A DNA stretch of 64,000 nucleotides from Lates calcarifer (taxonomy: Eukaryota > Chordata > Actinopteri > Centropomidae): assembly GCF_001640805.2 (NCBI RefSeq), contig NC_066843.1, forward strand, positions 3,718,380 to 3,782,379, written 5' to 3'. Positions 1 through 10,276 of this stretch are shown one piece after another. Made by a program: the position numbers and the translations under genes. Each line of letters starts with the position of its first letter. The first letter of the stretch is position 1. The notes below the pieces were generated by a model. That model had not been told where the DNA came from. It did not search any database and saw only the letters and a program-made list of their open reading frames with translations.

Positions 1-480
1 TTGCTAGCTTTGATAGTCAGCTTGTGAAGCAGCTTGCAGCCAACCTCCTGTATCTTTGTAAAGATGTGTATGTGTGTGTTTGTGTTTGTGTGTCTCCACT
101 GGCCTTAGATGAGACAGTCAGGGGGAGATAGATGGAGCCATGCATGTGGGGAGGCGTACTCAGTTGTTATGCATGCTGTATGAGTCTGTCACTCCCTCCC
201 TCCTCCTTGCTCTTCCTCTCATGCCTCCGCCTTGCCTCTCCATCATTCACTCCTCCTTTTATGGGAGAAAGGAGAAGGAGGTGTGGCAGGTCAATGCTGT
301 GAAAGCCTGTGACAAGCTCTGCGTCTGTGTCAGCCCACCATCACTAAAGAGGACAAAGAGCTGGCCAGAGATTGATGCTTGCTGGTCTGCACTGCCCAGC
401 AGGAGGAGGAGGAGACGGAGGAGGGGAACAGCACTGAGGAGAGGGGGGGGGGGTTCGAGTTCAGGGGCTTGAAATTTAAA
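1..480. other. non-coding, GT-rich then purine-rich tract
   Basis: Starts with an imperfect GT repeat (about 66-92) and ends with a plus-strand purine tract of AGG/GAG units closed by an 11-base G run (about 398-453). Open frames across this tract read runs of Arg (plus) or Leu (minus), which reflects the repeat and not a protein. Confidence 0.6.
398..453. repeat. AGG-rich purine tract ending in G11
   Basis: Repeated AGG/GAG triplets, then a run of eleven G. It has potential for non-B DNA structure but no gene signal. Confidence 0.8.
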
Positions 481-1064
481 CCTCAACTATTTTGATGTCA
501 GCGCCACCCACCAACTCAAGCATCTCTGTGAATATAAATATGGCAATTTCTCTTGAACTCTTATTATAACCTTTTTATGTCCTAAGGAAACTCACCAACA
601 CTATGACCATTAGCTTATTTTTCAATACACTATACTCACTGTGAAAACTTAATATTTTGAGTTGACAATCAAACTGTAGGTTTGCCAATGCTATGCTTGT
701 TTTTTTCTAAATCATTACTAATGTTACAGAAATCAAGCTGAGGAAAGTTTGTCCAACCCCCTTCTCCAGTTTCACAGGGTATTTAGATTAGATGACATTT
801 AGATGATCAGGTTACAGGAGAAAGCAGATCGTAATGTCATTACTGAAGCGCTTGAAGCATATCTTTCTGATGAGGCAAAATATATAGTATTAAAAACGTG
901 TGGCCACTATATAATATATATATTTTCACCATAGGAAACTGTTATCGTGAACCTGTTAGCAAATGGTTACCTGTTTATACATCAAGCTAACACAGAGCAA
1001 CATTAGCATTCATTTAGAATCATGTTTGTGTTTAAGTCTGATATTCTCCTATTAGTTATGTTTT
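481..1064. other. AT-rich non-coding sequence
   Basis: I see no exon, RNA gene or clear repeat here. TA-rich short repeats occur near 910-925. Confidence 0.5.
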
Positions 1065-1220
1065 CACTGGCTAGTTGTTAACTTTGCGTGTCCGCTATTT
1101 GGTGCTGGACAGGTAGTGTACATTGGCTTTATAGGAGCTTTTTCACTGAAAACTGCTGCCTGCTGAAAAAAGGCTATGAGAGTACTGAGACAGAAACAAA
1201 GCAGTAAAGTTGCCGGCCAT
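1065..1220 (+). repeat. dispersed fish repeat, family A, partial copy
   Basis: Shares GGCTAGTTGTTAACTTTG, ATTTGGTGCTGGACAGGTAG and AAACTGCTGCCTGCTG with the minus copy at 55530-55790, and the later part with 9600-9937. It is a diverged partial copy. Confidence 0.6.
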
Positions 1221-3597
1221 AAAAACAAAACTGCAAAGCTGGGCCAGTTTCCACCAACACATGGTTATATGATCCGTTTTTAATATAAAGTACTGATTCA
1301 GCAGCTTTAAATTTCATTAGATTAAATGTGTCTTCACATCTAATGAAGCATACATTTAAAAAAAATTAATGATTAATAATTAATTTACTAATCAGAAAAA
1401 AAATTATTTGGACTGGTAACCTCCTCCAGCATAAACTACTTTATCATGAGGACATCTTTAATGGACAGTTTGACCATTTATCTGCTGGAAAAAGCTGAAA
1501 AGCATTTGGTCCAGCTTCTCTTTATTGACAACTTGCTAATATTTATAAACTCAGACTTGATGGATGACTGTACTGGAAGAAGCCCTTATTAATTTCTTTC
1601 ATTTTGAATCATTAAAAGTGAGAAACCCACTGGTAACATTAATAAAGCCATTAGTTACAACTTATAAACCCTTTATGGACTGTGCCTAATGAAAAAAGTG
1701 GTACCCAGCCATCATGTGGAGCCACTACCACAGTCACAGTGCTGCTGAATGCAGCATAAGCATATTAAAACCTCAGTGAGGAGATATTTGACCATATATC
1801 CCTCATGATATCCAAAGTAATCCACTCAGATGGTATCATCTATGACAGGTGAGGGGAGCTCAGGCCTTGGGGCAGAAAAATGGAAGGATGAAGTGACAGG
1901 GGTAATGGATGGATAGAGGGATGAAGAGTGATTGGGTGTCATACAGGTGGGATAGGGCCAGACAGATAGTGAATGAAGGAGCGATGGAGGATGGATGGCC
2001 GGAGCACCTCAGACATTGACAGCGTTGAGAGATTTGTCTTCTTTGTACTCCATTTGTCTTGTTTCTCCTTCTCCACTGTGTCCGAGCGAGTTAAATCTCA
2101 TAAAATTATTTACTCTGACAAAGCAGCGGGAGTAGTGGTGGTGGCGGCGGTGGTTTCGCCGTGGAACTGTACCTGCTCTGCTCGGCAATGTTTGGCTTTG
2201 CCGTTTCAGGAGAAGCCTCCATTCTGAGAGGATTGTCTTAAAGATTAAGGGACGTGCACAAACAAACTGCAATTCACAATTAACTGTTTGCTAATAACGC
2301 CGGATGTAGAAATTAGAGGAGAAAAAGAACCAGACATGGGAGCTGAGTCATGCACATACACACACAGAGAGACACAATTACGCACATGTATATGAGCTGC
2401 TAATTGCTTTGTGTGCACCAATCTGTCCTGTGAATGTGCCGGTGCAATATTGCAGTGCTGTGGGTGTTTGCCCGGCTCATAACCGCAGACCAATGTGGCG
2501 GAGACAAGCTCATATATTAAGATAACCCCGAAACGGAATGGAATTGTATTTCCCCGGCGGTTCAAACGACTTCTGTGGTTGTAAACTGATAGTGGATGAG
2601 ATTTGGCTTTAATGAAGCAAGACTTATTGTGCACAGTGCAACAGAGGAAGGTGCATGGGTGTATGTGTTTCATTATCCAAGTGCGTGTTTGAATGTGCAT
2701 GTGTGTGCGCGTGCCCATTTTTTTCCTTAACAAGGAGCGCTGTTATCTGCAGCCGCATGTTTGCTCACGCTCTCACGGTGGATGTTATTGTATCACTATT
2801 TTTCTTGCTCTGAGGTTGGAGTGTGTCTGAGGGCCGTGATTTATTTTGCCTGAAATAATCAAGTGAAAGGTTTTTATTTTGTACTCGTCCCTGGTGTAAT
2901 CTTTCTCAAGGTTGTGTGTGTTTGTGTATGTGTGTACGTGTGTATATGCACAGGCTGTAAGAGTGTCATCTTCATCTGTTTATTAGAACGTTCCCTACCG
3001 GCCCGGCTGTAATGAGACCTGTGGAGCCAAGGAGTGATGGAGTTGAACTCATCAGGACAACACTCGTCGCAACAGAGAGAAAGAGAGAGAGAGAGGTAGT
3101 GGGGAAGGGTGGAAATTAAAGAGGGATGTTGGATGATGTAAAAAAAGACTAAGGCCACATTTAATGTGATTATTGTTGTCTAAACTCTATTCATTTTTTC
3201 TGATCAGGGATTTTAAGATGGTTTCTTTCAAATTTTCCTCTTCTAAAAGCCAACTCCTGTACTTCAGCAATGGGCTGAAATTCCATCTGGAATTATTAGC
3301 TCAGTTACTAAGTAGCAGGAGAAATATTTTACTACTCCCCTCCCTCTGGAGTATTAATCCTGTCCAAATAGGACTGAAGATATATAATGGAAGAAGAGAT
3401 GAATGAAAAATAAATGGGGGCCTCAGCCTATTCCAGTATGCATTAGGCCAGAGGAAAGGAAGAAGTAAAGGAGAGTAGAGCTTTTATGTCCCCGAGGCAG
3501 AATTTGGTTTACAGACAGTAGTCAAATGAACAGTAAATGTAAAAACACAGTAATAGACAAAACGACACAATAGATGCTAACAAGACTGAGTCTGCAG
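1221..3597. other. non-coding region, possibly with conserved elements
   Basis: 1221-1990 is AT-rich with no signal. 1990-2860 is more GC-balanced, with CpG and unique sequence, and could be a regulatory element. Imperfect GT repeats occur around 2700 and 2905-2945, and an AG-rich run around 3077-3100. No exon is recognised. Confidence 0.4.
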
Positions 3598-3775
3598 CCA
3601 TGCTACCAGCTCTGTGAGGTTTATTTAGGCAGACCTGCTGGCATCACTAGATGAACTGTCTGAGTTATTTGGATTTATTGTCTGGGCACCATGGATATCT
3701 GTAAATTTCACACCAATCCATTCAATACTTATTGAATTATTTCAGCCTCAACCAAAGTGACAGATCAACCTAAGG
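3598..3775 (+). repeat. dispersed fish repeat, family B, partial copy
   Basis: Starts GCCATGCTACCAGCTCTGTG and includes a CCATGGATATCTGTAAATTT block, then CAATCCATTCAATACTTATTG. These match the fuller copy at 6995-7405 and the minus copy at 4815-5130, which share CCATC-AATA-TTGAGATATTT. The family is common in percomorph genomes; I cannot give its class. Confidence 0.65.
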
Positions 3776-4329
3776 CTACAACACAATCGCACACATCTAC
3801 AGAGAGAACTTGGATAAACCCCTTCAGTGTAATGCAGTCCGATCCAGCAGCACCACCACTAACTACTGTATGGACTCAGATATTACTCAAGGTCCAGTCA
3901 GCTCCTCTGTGATGAAGAGTCAACAAAAGTTTTACATTACACGTGGGATGTTTTGCAGGGCTGTTGTACTGGATTGCATTAGATTGTAAAGGTGAAGCTA
4001 ATAAACTTAAAAAAAAAACAGTGTAAAACTAATATATAGCAAACTGATAGAGCCTCAGTCCAGGTTAACATTTTCAGTGGCAGAAGTTGAAATTGCTGTG
4101 CACATAATAAAAGAAAAACAATGGCTGAAGAGTTAAAACTACAGTGCTCAGGTGAAAAAGTGAAAAGAAAAAAACAATAGTGTATAAATCTTATAAATGA
4201 GATACCCTGTGAGGCAGGATTGGGTGTGGAGTAGGAGGGAGAATGAGGAGAGAAGCACTTAAGGACATCACAGGAAAAGGGGAAACAGGGTTGTCTTATG
4301 AGCACTGTGGTCCATTTGTTACCTGTGCA
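3776..4329. other. non-coding sequence
   Basis: No recognisable exon. Short A-runs are present, for example at 4009-4018. Confidence 0.45.
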
Positions 4330-4580
4330 TGGGTAAATGAAAGCCCTCTCTTAGCCTCGTTAAGCATGATGCACTGCCTCAGCCATCGGCACGGCGCTGA
4401 TTAAAATTCGCCCTCCGGAGTTTGGGGGAGCGGCTAGCTGAGGCTGCACTCCTGTGCTCCAAAAGCAAATGGGCCGAAAGGTCATGGCTCAGCGACCCTC
4501 ACAGCCATGCCTTATTTATTTAGCCTTTTACCTCGCCTGCCACTGGGACGGGGGGAGGGGAAGAGATCTTTATTTAAGCT
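4330..4580. promoter_or_regulatory. candidate conserved non-coding element
   Basis: Unique, GC-balanced sequence with CpGs and homeodomain-type cores (GATTAAAATTCG) stands out from AT-rich, repeat-laden surroundings. It has no sustained coding frame. Teleost enhancers of developmental genes often look like this, but conservation is inferred from composition only. Confidence 0.3.
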
Positions 4581-4814
4581 CATGCTCATAGACTGGCAAT
4601 ATACTACACACACAACAATATGAACTGTTATCCTGCCGATCCTAAATGATCAATACTTAACTAGATGTCTGGTAGAAACCTGCAAACTCAGTGTTTTAGT
4701 TCGATGTGAGTCCACAAATGCAGATATGTTTATTATAAAAAGGAATATTATACATGGATTTAGTGGAGAGTCTGAGGACGTTTTAACAGTTTGGACGATT
4801 GGAGAACAATGTTT

Positions 4815-5130
4815 GGAGCCATGCTCATGGTGCGGCTATAGGGAAGGCAAAATTGGTCTGTTGGTCCACCACTTAAATCCAGACTGAAATATCTCAGCAG
4901 TTATTGAATGAGCTGCCAGGGGACAAATCCTAATGATTTTGGAAATTCCCCCAACTTTTCCTACAGGTCAAAGTTTTAACTTATGTGAAATATATAAACA
5001 TCTACAAGATAGATTGGCACAAAATTTGGTACAGATATTCAAGTTCCTCAGAGGATGATTCATAATGACTTTGGTCATCCCATGAATTCACCTTTGTTTA
5101 CAAGAGGTCAAATCATCGGGGGAAAATTGT
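4815..5130 (-). repeat. dispersed fish repeat, family B, minus copy
   Basis: The reverse complement shows TGAGATATTTCAGTCTGG and AGTGGTGGACCAAC. The same blocks occur at the end of the plus copy near 7350-7395 (TTGAGATATTTAGTGTGGAC, GTGGTGGACCAAC). A second internal unit (to about 5130) repeats the 'wrong-base' motif TCAGAGGATGATTC typical of this family's tandem layout. Confidence 0.7.
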
Positions 5131-6994
5131 CCAATACTGTCCAGTACTTTGGTTTATCTATCCTAACAGACTCCAGAGTCTCCTTATATTAACAATGGAT
5201 CAAATTAATCCAATGTGTAATGTGAGGGAGGTCATACATACTGACAAACCCATGGAGAATTGTCACCAACTCTCAGTCGTCCTCTGAAGTGTCTTTCAGC
5301 TCACTGTTTTGGGTTTTTGGCCACAAACTCCTCTCTCATCAGGTCCAGTTCTAACTGCAGGTCTGGTGAAAACCTGCAGCATCATAAACCTTATCAAATG
5401 ATAAATATGCCTTATTTGGTTCGCTATGTCTCGCTGACATGATGTCTGTTTGTGTGATTTGTGCTGCAAAATTGTTCTGCAGTTTGGATGGACTTTGTGT
5501 AAAATCTAAACCAAAAATAAAACTTACCTGGGTACAAACTTAAGTATGTCGACCAAGTGTAAAAAATGTCCTCAGTGTCCCAGGATCTAAATGTTCGTCC
5601 AGATGATGTTCCATCCTGCCAAGAACAAAATTCACAAGGAAGCAAGCTTGCAACTTTTTGGATGAATCGGTGTTGGCTTCCAAAAACCCACATCATCACT
5701 CACCCACAGCAGACCTGATAAACTCAGCTCACACTGTGTAAAGAGTGTCTCCTACCTGAAGGAAGTAAAGCTGAGAGAGACAGCAGACATACACTTTTAA
5801 TCTCTTCCCTGTTTCATCTCTTCTCATCGTCTCCCTCTCTGTCTGTTTGGGTTTGTTGCATCAAAGTCTTTGATAGGTACAAACACCAACTGTATAATTA
5901 CTCTGAACATTTTGGGAGGCTCTTGGAAAAAGGCGAAGAGGAGGTTTCAGTCATTTGTTGCTAAGAATTTACAGAAAGATGTGTGTTTGTGTTGTAGGAG
6001 AGGGTGCACTTTAAACTCCATAAGGCTGGGCTTCTTTGTAAAATTACACTTGTCTACTCAGTTTGCAACATACTGCATAGATATACTGGCACACTGGGGG
6101 GTCACATAAAATTGTGGTGTTGGGTATGGTCATGGTAGGAAAATCTCTCCAATTGGTGGTAAGATCAAATGCCCATAGTACTGTTTGTGCAATCTGAGCT
6201 ATTTTGTGGTGGTTTTAATTGATCATAGCACTTTAACTGCTTTCCTTCAGCCTGCCTTGTTTTACTTCTTCTTAAATTAGCAATTTTCTTCATTTTCCAG
6301 ACTTCTCTCTGACAACCAGAGAGCACAGGATAGACTTGTTTTATTCAGCTGGGTGGTTGTAGCCGCAAGCAGAAAGAGTAACAGAGATTCAGCCGCAAGA
6401 GTGCAAGATATTTCCATTCAAGATAAGCCTAGGCTTGATTTCCTCACATAAATTATGTCCTCCGGCTGAATTGTTGGAAATAATTTGTGGTTTGCTTTTG
6501 ACCAGATATGTGCCGTAATAAGAAAAATACACAATTAAGGAACAAAAGTATCCCACAAATGCAAAGTAGTACATTTGTGGTTTGGATTGAAATGTCTAAC
6601 AAGACAAAGGGGAATATTTACAAAGTTGTGAATTACTGTCAGGGGTACCAAATTATGTTTTATTGCATTTTTTTTCAATTTAGTGGGATATTTACTAAAA
6701 CTAAAGATGTAAATGAGTCCTGCCACAGTTCAACTGATTTACATAAAGTGTAGCTGAATACGACATGATGTCAGGCTGTTTTGAGGCATTTTGCCCAGGT
6801 AGTGCAAGTTTAATTTTTTTTTTGCTGAATCTGGAATATTGGTTAATGAGAAGACACATTTGACTTTTACCAAAAATGGACCTGCTCTGAGCCATCAAAC
6901 ATAAGGAAAAATGTATATAAATATAAACTGTGGGGTTGTGTTGTAGTGCTGAGTGGTGAGTTCTGGTAACTAAAGTAACTTTACTAAGAAGCTA
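5131..6994. other. non-coding region, nothing recognised
   Basis: Mostly AT-rich unique sequence. Open frames of 60-90 codons on both strands have no motif and no paired splice signals. Confidence 0.45.
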
Positions 6995-7405
6995 CGGCCA
7001 TGCTAGCACTGTACTCACAGCATGTGTTAATCTAGATGCTAATATCATCATGCTAACATAATGACGACGCTAACATCCAGTAGGGCTATGTTTACCATGT
7101 TCACTTGTTAGTTTGCTTGTTATCCTGCTAATATTTGCTAATCACCACTAAACACAAAGTATAGCTGGGGTTAATGAGAATGTCATTTGTTTTGCAGGCA
7201 TTTAGCCATAAACCAGACAGACAAAAGCAAATTTAGACCAGCAGGAGGCGCTAGAGGAGAAGTTAGGGCATCACCAAGGTTATTAGAATTCATACTCTGG
7301 CCAGTATGAATGTCTGTGCCACATTTCTCGGCAATCCATCAAATAATTTTTGAGATATTTAGTGTGGACCACAGTGGTGGACCAACTGACAGATAGCATG
7401 GCTAA
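6995..7405 (+). repeat. dispersed fish repeat, family B, near full copy
   Basis: Contains serial GCTAACAT/GCTAATAT units (about 7030-7140), a GTTTTGCAGGCATTTAG block, AGGAGGCGCTAGAGGAGAAG, a GTATGAATGTCTGTGCCACA block, then a GAGATATTT and GTGGTGGACC end. This order is a familiar percomorph interspersed repeat. It matches the other two copies in the window and carries no protein frame. Confidence 0.75.
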
Positions 7406-8285
7406 AAAAACTGGACATTAGACCTTCTGTGTCCCTCTTCCTTTTGGCATGCTGTGATTTAAGACTCTCCGACCAGTTGGTTTGTGAAACACAGGCACGT
7501 CTGCTTCCTGACGTCATGAAGCATGATTCATGTTTTTTTGAGGTCCTTAAGTTTCAGTTAACTCTTTCTGCCATTTGGAGTTGCACCTTTTAACCGAACA
7601 CAGTATTTTATCCTCTGAGGAAATGTCTGACATTGCTTTTCTCTCGCCTCTGATATTTTCCCCCCCCCCCCCCACACACACACTTTCTGTTCTTAACACC
7701 TCCTTTTGCATTGCACTCATCCCTCCAACTCGATTCCTCTCTCACCCTCTTGCTCTCACCCTTCCTTCAGGCCAATCTCTCCTTCAGTGTCCTTTCCCCC
7801 TACATAGTCAGCCACCTTTTTGCTGCAACCCAGTCATCCCTCCCTCCGACCTCCCTCATCTTCATTCTCTCTTGTCTCTCCCTTTCTCTTTTCTCTGTCT
7901 CTGTCTTTCTTCCCTCTTGGTTCTTGGTGCAGGTCCGGAGAGGTGTAATTGGGTTGTGCTCTGTTAGAGAGCTGCTGGGAGAAGAGCTTTAATCTTTAGT
8001 CTCGCTCGAAATGTAAAGCAAAGGCTGGAGGCTTCTGGCCACTGCAGAGCTTTTCCCCCTTACCTCACACATGTTGGCATACTCACCTTCCTTTATAACA
8101 GCACGATACAATAATACATATAGGGGATTATTCACTTGCTGCCTTGCTCACCCATGCATCCACTAAAACACACAGAATTACACACACAAACTACACACTG
8201 GTCACATTTCCTTCTCAGACGAACTCAGCTCTCATACTTTCCATTCAGTGTCAGTGCTTTCAAAAGACAAGTGTATATGCTGATA
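7406..8285. other. non-coding, pyrimidine-rich tract
   Basis: A run of C followed by CA repeats lies at 7660-7684. From there to about 7930 the plus strand is almost entirely C/T and ends TTCTTGGTGCAG, an acceptor-like site. Pro/Ser/Leu-rich open frames here result from the base composition. After the acceptor-like site the frame closes within about 65 bases. Confidence 0.5.
7660..7684. repeat. poly-C run followed by (CA)n
   Basis: Thirteen to fourteen C bases followed by about five CA units. Confidence 0.85.
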
Positions 8286-9010
8286 CTGCCCACAGCAAGT
8301 AAAGCGCATTAGTGCTCTCCAGGTGGTGTGTTGACTAGATAATGAGCGCTGAGGTAATTGATTGGGGGTTGTAATTAGTGGTTAGCTGTCACTGATTAAT
8401 CACAGTCCGCTACTTCCAGCCTTATCTCTGAGTCTCACGTTGTTTTGAGCATGTGTGTCTGCTTCACCAGGCAGCAATTGTGCCTTTATTCTGATCGTCT
8501 CGGTGCTTAGCTCTGACCTGCCGTGGCCAGCCAAACACACACATACACACACTTTTTCCCTCTCCTTTCTTTCTTCCTCAAAGACATCTCATTATATGGT
8601 GTGTCCTTCTATTCTCTGCCTCACTGCGGTTTCAGCTGTTTGTTTTATCTAATTTCCTCACTGACACCCTTCTGTCCCTTCAGTCGCTCTTATTAACAAT
8701 ATATAAATAAACGAGAGGCTGCAATCCGCGCTCATTCCTCGAGACTGTCCTATTGTCATTTGTGATTAGTGCTGGTTTGTCAAATTAGCCCACTTTAATC
8801 TCACAGTTAAATGATTTAATAAGTTTCGCAGTAGTATCAGATGAAGCTTTTGTAAGTGACTCATTTGTATGCTGAAGCTTGTGAAATCATTTCTGTTAAT
8901 AGGATAATTCTGGCGCTAATCAGCAAGTTTTTGCTCAGATGAGGTACTGCTGTGCTTCCTGCTACATCTCCAGATTACTGACAGATAGCCGCACTGCACG
9001 CTAATATTAC
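8286..9010. promoter_or_regulatory. candidate conserved non-coding element with clustered homeodomain sites
   Basis: Dense TAAT/ATTA cores include GGTAATTGATTGG, GTAATTAGTGG and the palindrome TGATTAATCA (8393-8402). An imperfect inverted repeat is formed by AGCGCATTA (8303-8311) and TAATGAGCGCT (8340-8350). The sequence is unique and non-coding. Its role as an enhancer is inferred. Confidence 0.4.
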
Positions 9011-9599
9011 ACAGAGCTTCAACGGGGAGAGAAGAAACTGATTCATCTCTGTGTGAGTGTGCAAGCAGTGTGTGTGTCCACTTACCTATACAGTAGCCTG
9101 CTCCTTTGTATGGTTTGTCTGCTGATTGATAGTCAGGTTGAGTGCAGGCTCTGGGTTGGCAGTGTCATGGAAACAGGCAGAAACCCACGGTAGCTTGACC
9201 TTCTGAGGTTTAGGGATGTATTTCTACCTGTCTGAATGCATGTGTATGTGTCTTTGTACTTCTATCTTTGTGAGGTGCAATTTGAGTTTTAGACCATGAG
9301 AATGAGGATATTTTTGGGAAGTGAGAACACTTTGGCTGTTCCTCACTTCAAGAAGCTGTGTCAAGGTTGAAGACACAATGAAATGGGAAATTTAGAAAGG
9401 TGTGATCAAATTTCTAGCCAGCCATGGCACTTTCTCTCTTTGTTGACAAATGTAAACAAACCTTTTTGCCAAATAACATCCAAACAAACACCTCCATCTC
9501 ATGATAGGGCTCTGACTACTAGCACAACACACAGGATAATGACATCAAGTCCAGTCCACCTCTGTAAAACAAGGCTGTTGCATTAGACTGCATTAGTTT
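9011..9599. other. non-coding sequence
   Basis: No exon or repeat recognised, apart from short GT-rich patches near 9070 and 9240. Confidence 0.45.
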
Positions 9600-9937
9600 T
9601 ATCTAGGTGCATCAGATAAACGGGACCTTAGTGTAGATCCAATATCTCTTCAGCTCTGTTTTGGACTTCACAAACTCCTGAGGGAGATATTTAGCTCTTT
9701 AGCTGCTAAATGCTCTACTGTGCTGCCTGCTGTTGCCAAAAATGACACTGATAAGACCAATGAGAGTGAATCAGAACAGTAAAGGTGCAGCTGAACCAAA
9801 ACTAAGAGCTGAAAGACACTGAAACGGTTCATAGAGCTAAGGGCGGCTCCAGAGTTCGGTGATAATTATCTGCTGCTTTGTCACTACAAGCAAACCTGTC
9901 ACATTAATATGAAAATTATGAGCAGTGCAGCTTTAAG
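9600..9937 (+). repeat. dispersed fish repeat, family A, fullest copy
   Basis: Runs from a TAGATCCAATATCTCTTC block through CTCTTTAGCTGCTAAATG, GACCAATGAGAGTGAATCAG, AACGGTTCATAGAGCTAAGG and CGGTGATAATTATCTGCTGC to GCAGTGCAGCTTTAAG. I recognise this series as a percomorph interspersed repeat. Partial copies are at 1065-1220 and 55530-55790. Confidence 0.75.
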
Positions 9938-10079
9938 ATTTTGTGTTAGGGTCAAGGTTAGACAAAGGTTAAAGTAAGGGTTGCAGTTAGGAACATAGTT
10001 ATGAGGGTAAGGCAAAGTTTTTGGTCCATGGATTGCATTGTGTGAATGACGGTCCTAACAAGTATAGAGTACAAATGCT

Positions 10080-10084
<5 letters not shown>

Positions 10085-10113
<29 letters not shown>
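10085..10113. repeat. (GT)n microsatellite
   Basis: An uninterrupted GT run of about 14 units. The Cys-Val repeats in open frames across it are artefacts. Confidence 0.92.
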
Positions 10114-10116
<3 letters not shown>

Positions 10117-10240
10117 ATGTGTGGACAGAAAGGAGTGGGACAGAAAATCCCTCATTTCACCACTGTGCAGAGGAATGCCAGCATGATGTATGAGGTCACT
10201 CGTCCTTCAAGAAGCTTTGCTCTATCCGCTTTTATCAGGT

Positions 10241-10276
10241 GCGCGCACACACACACACACGCACACACACACACAG
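10241..10276. repeat. (CA)n microsatellite
   Basis: A GCGC start followed by CA units, interrupted once by GC at about 10261. Confidence 0.92.

Noticed and set aside
140..486. Arg-rich plus frame and Leu-rich minus frame
   Set aside because: Produced by the AGG/GAG purine tract.
7925..7992. Acceptor-like TTCTTGGTGCAG followed by an open frame
   Set aside because: The frame stops after about 22 codons and no donor follows; the acceptor look comes from the preceding pyrimidine tract.
10085..10276. Regular short repeats considered as a CRISPR-like array
   Set aside because: They are plain GT and CA microsatellites with no spacers, in a vertebrate genome.
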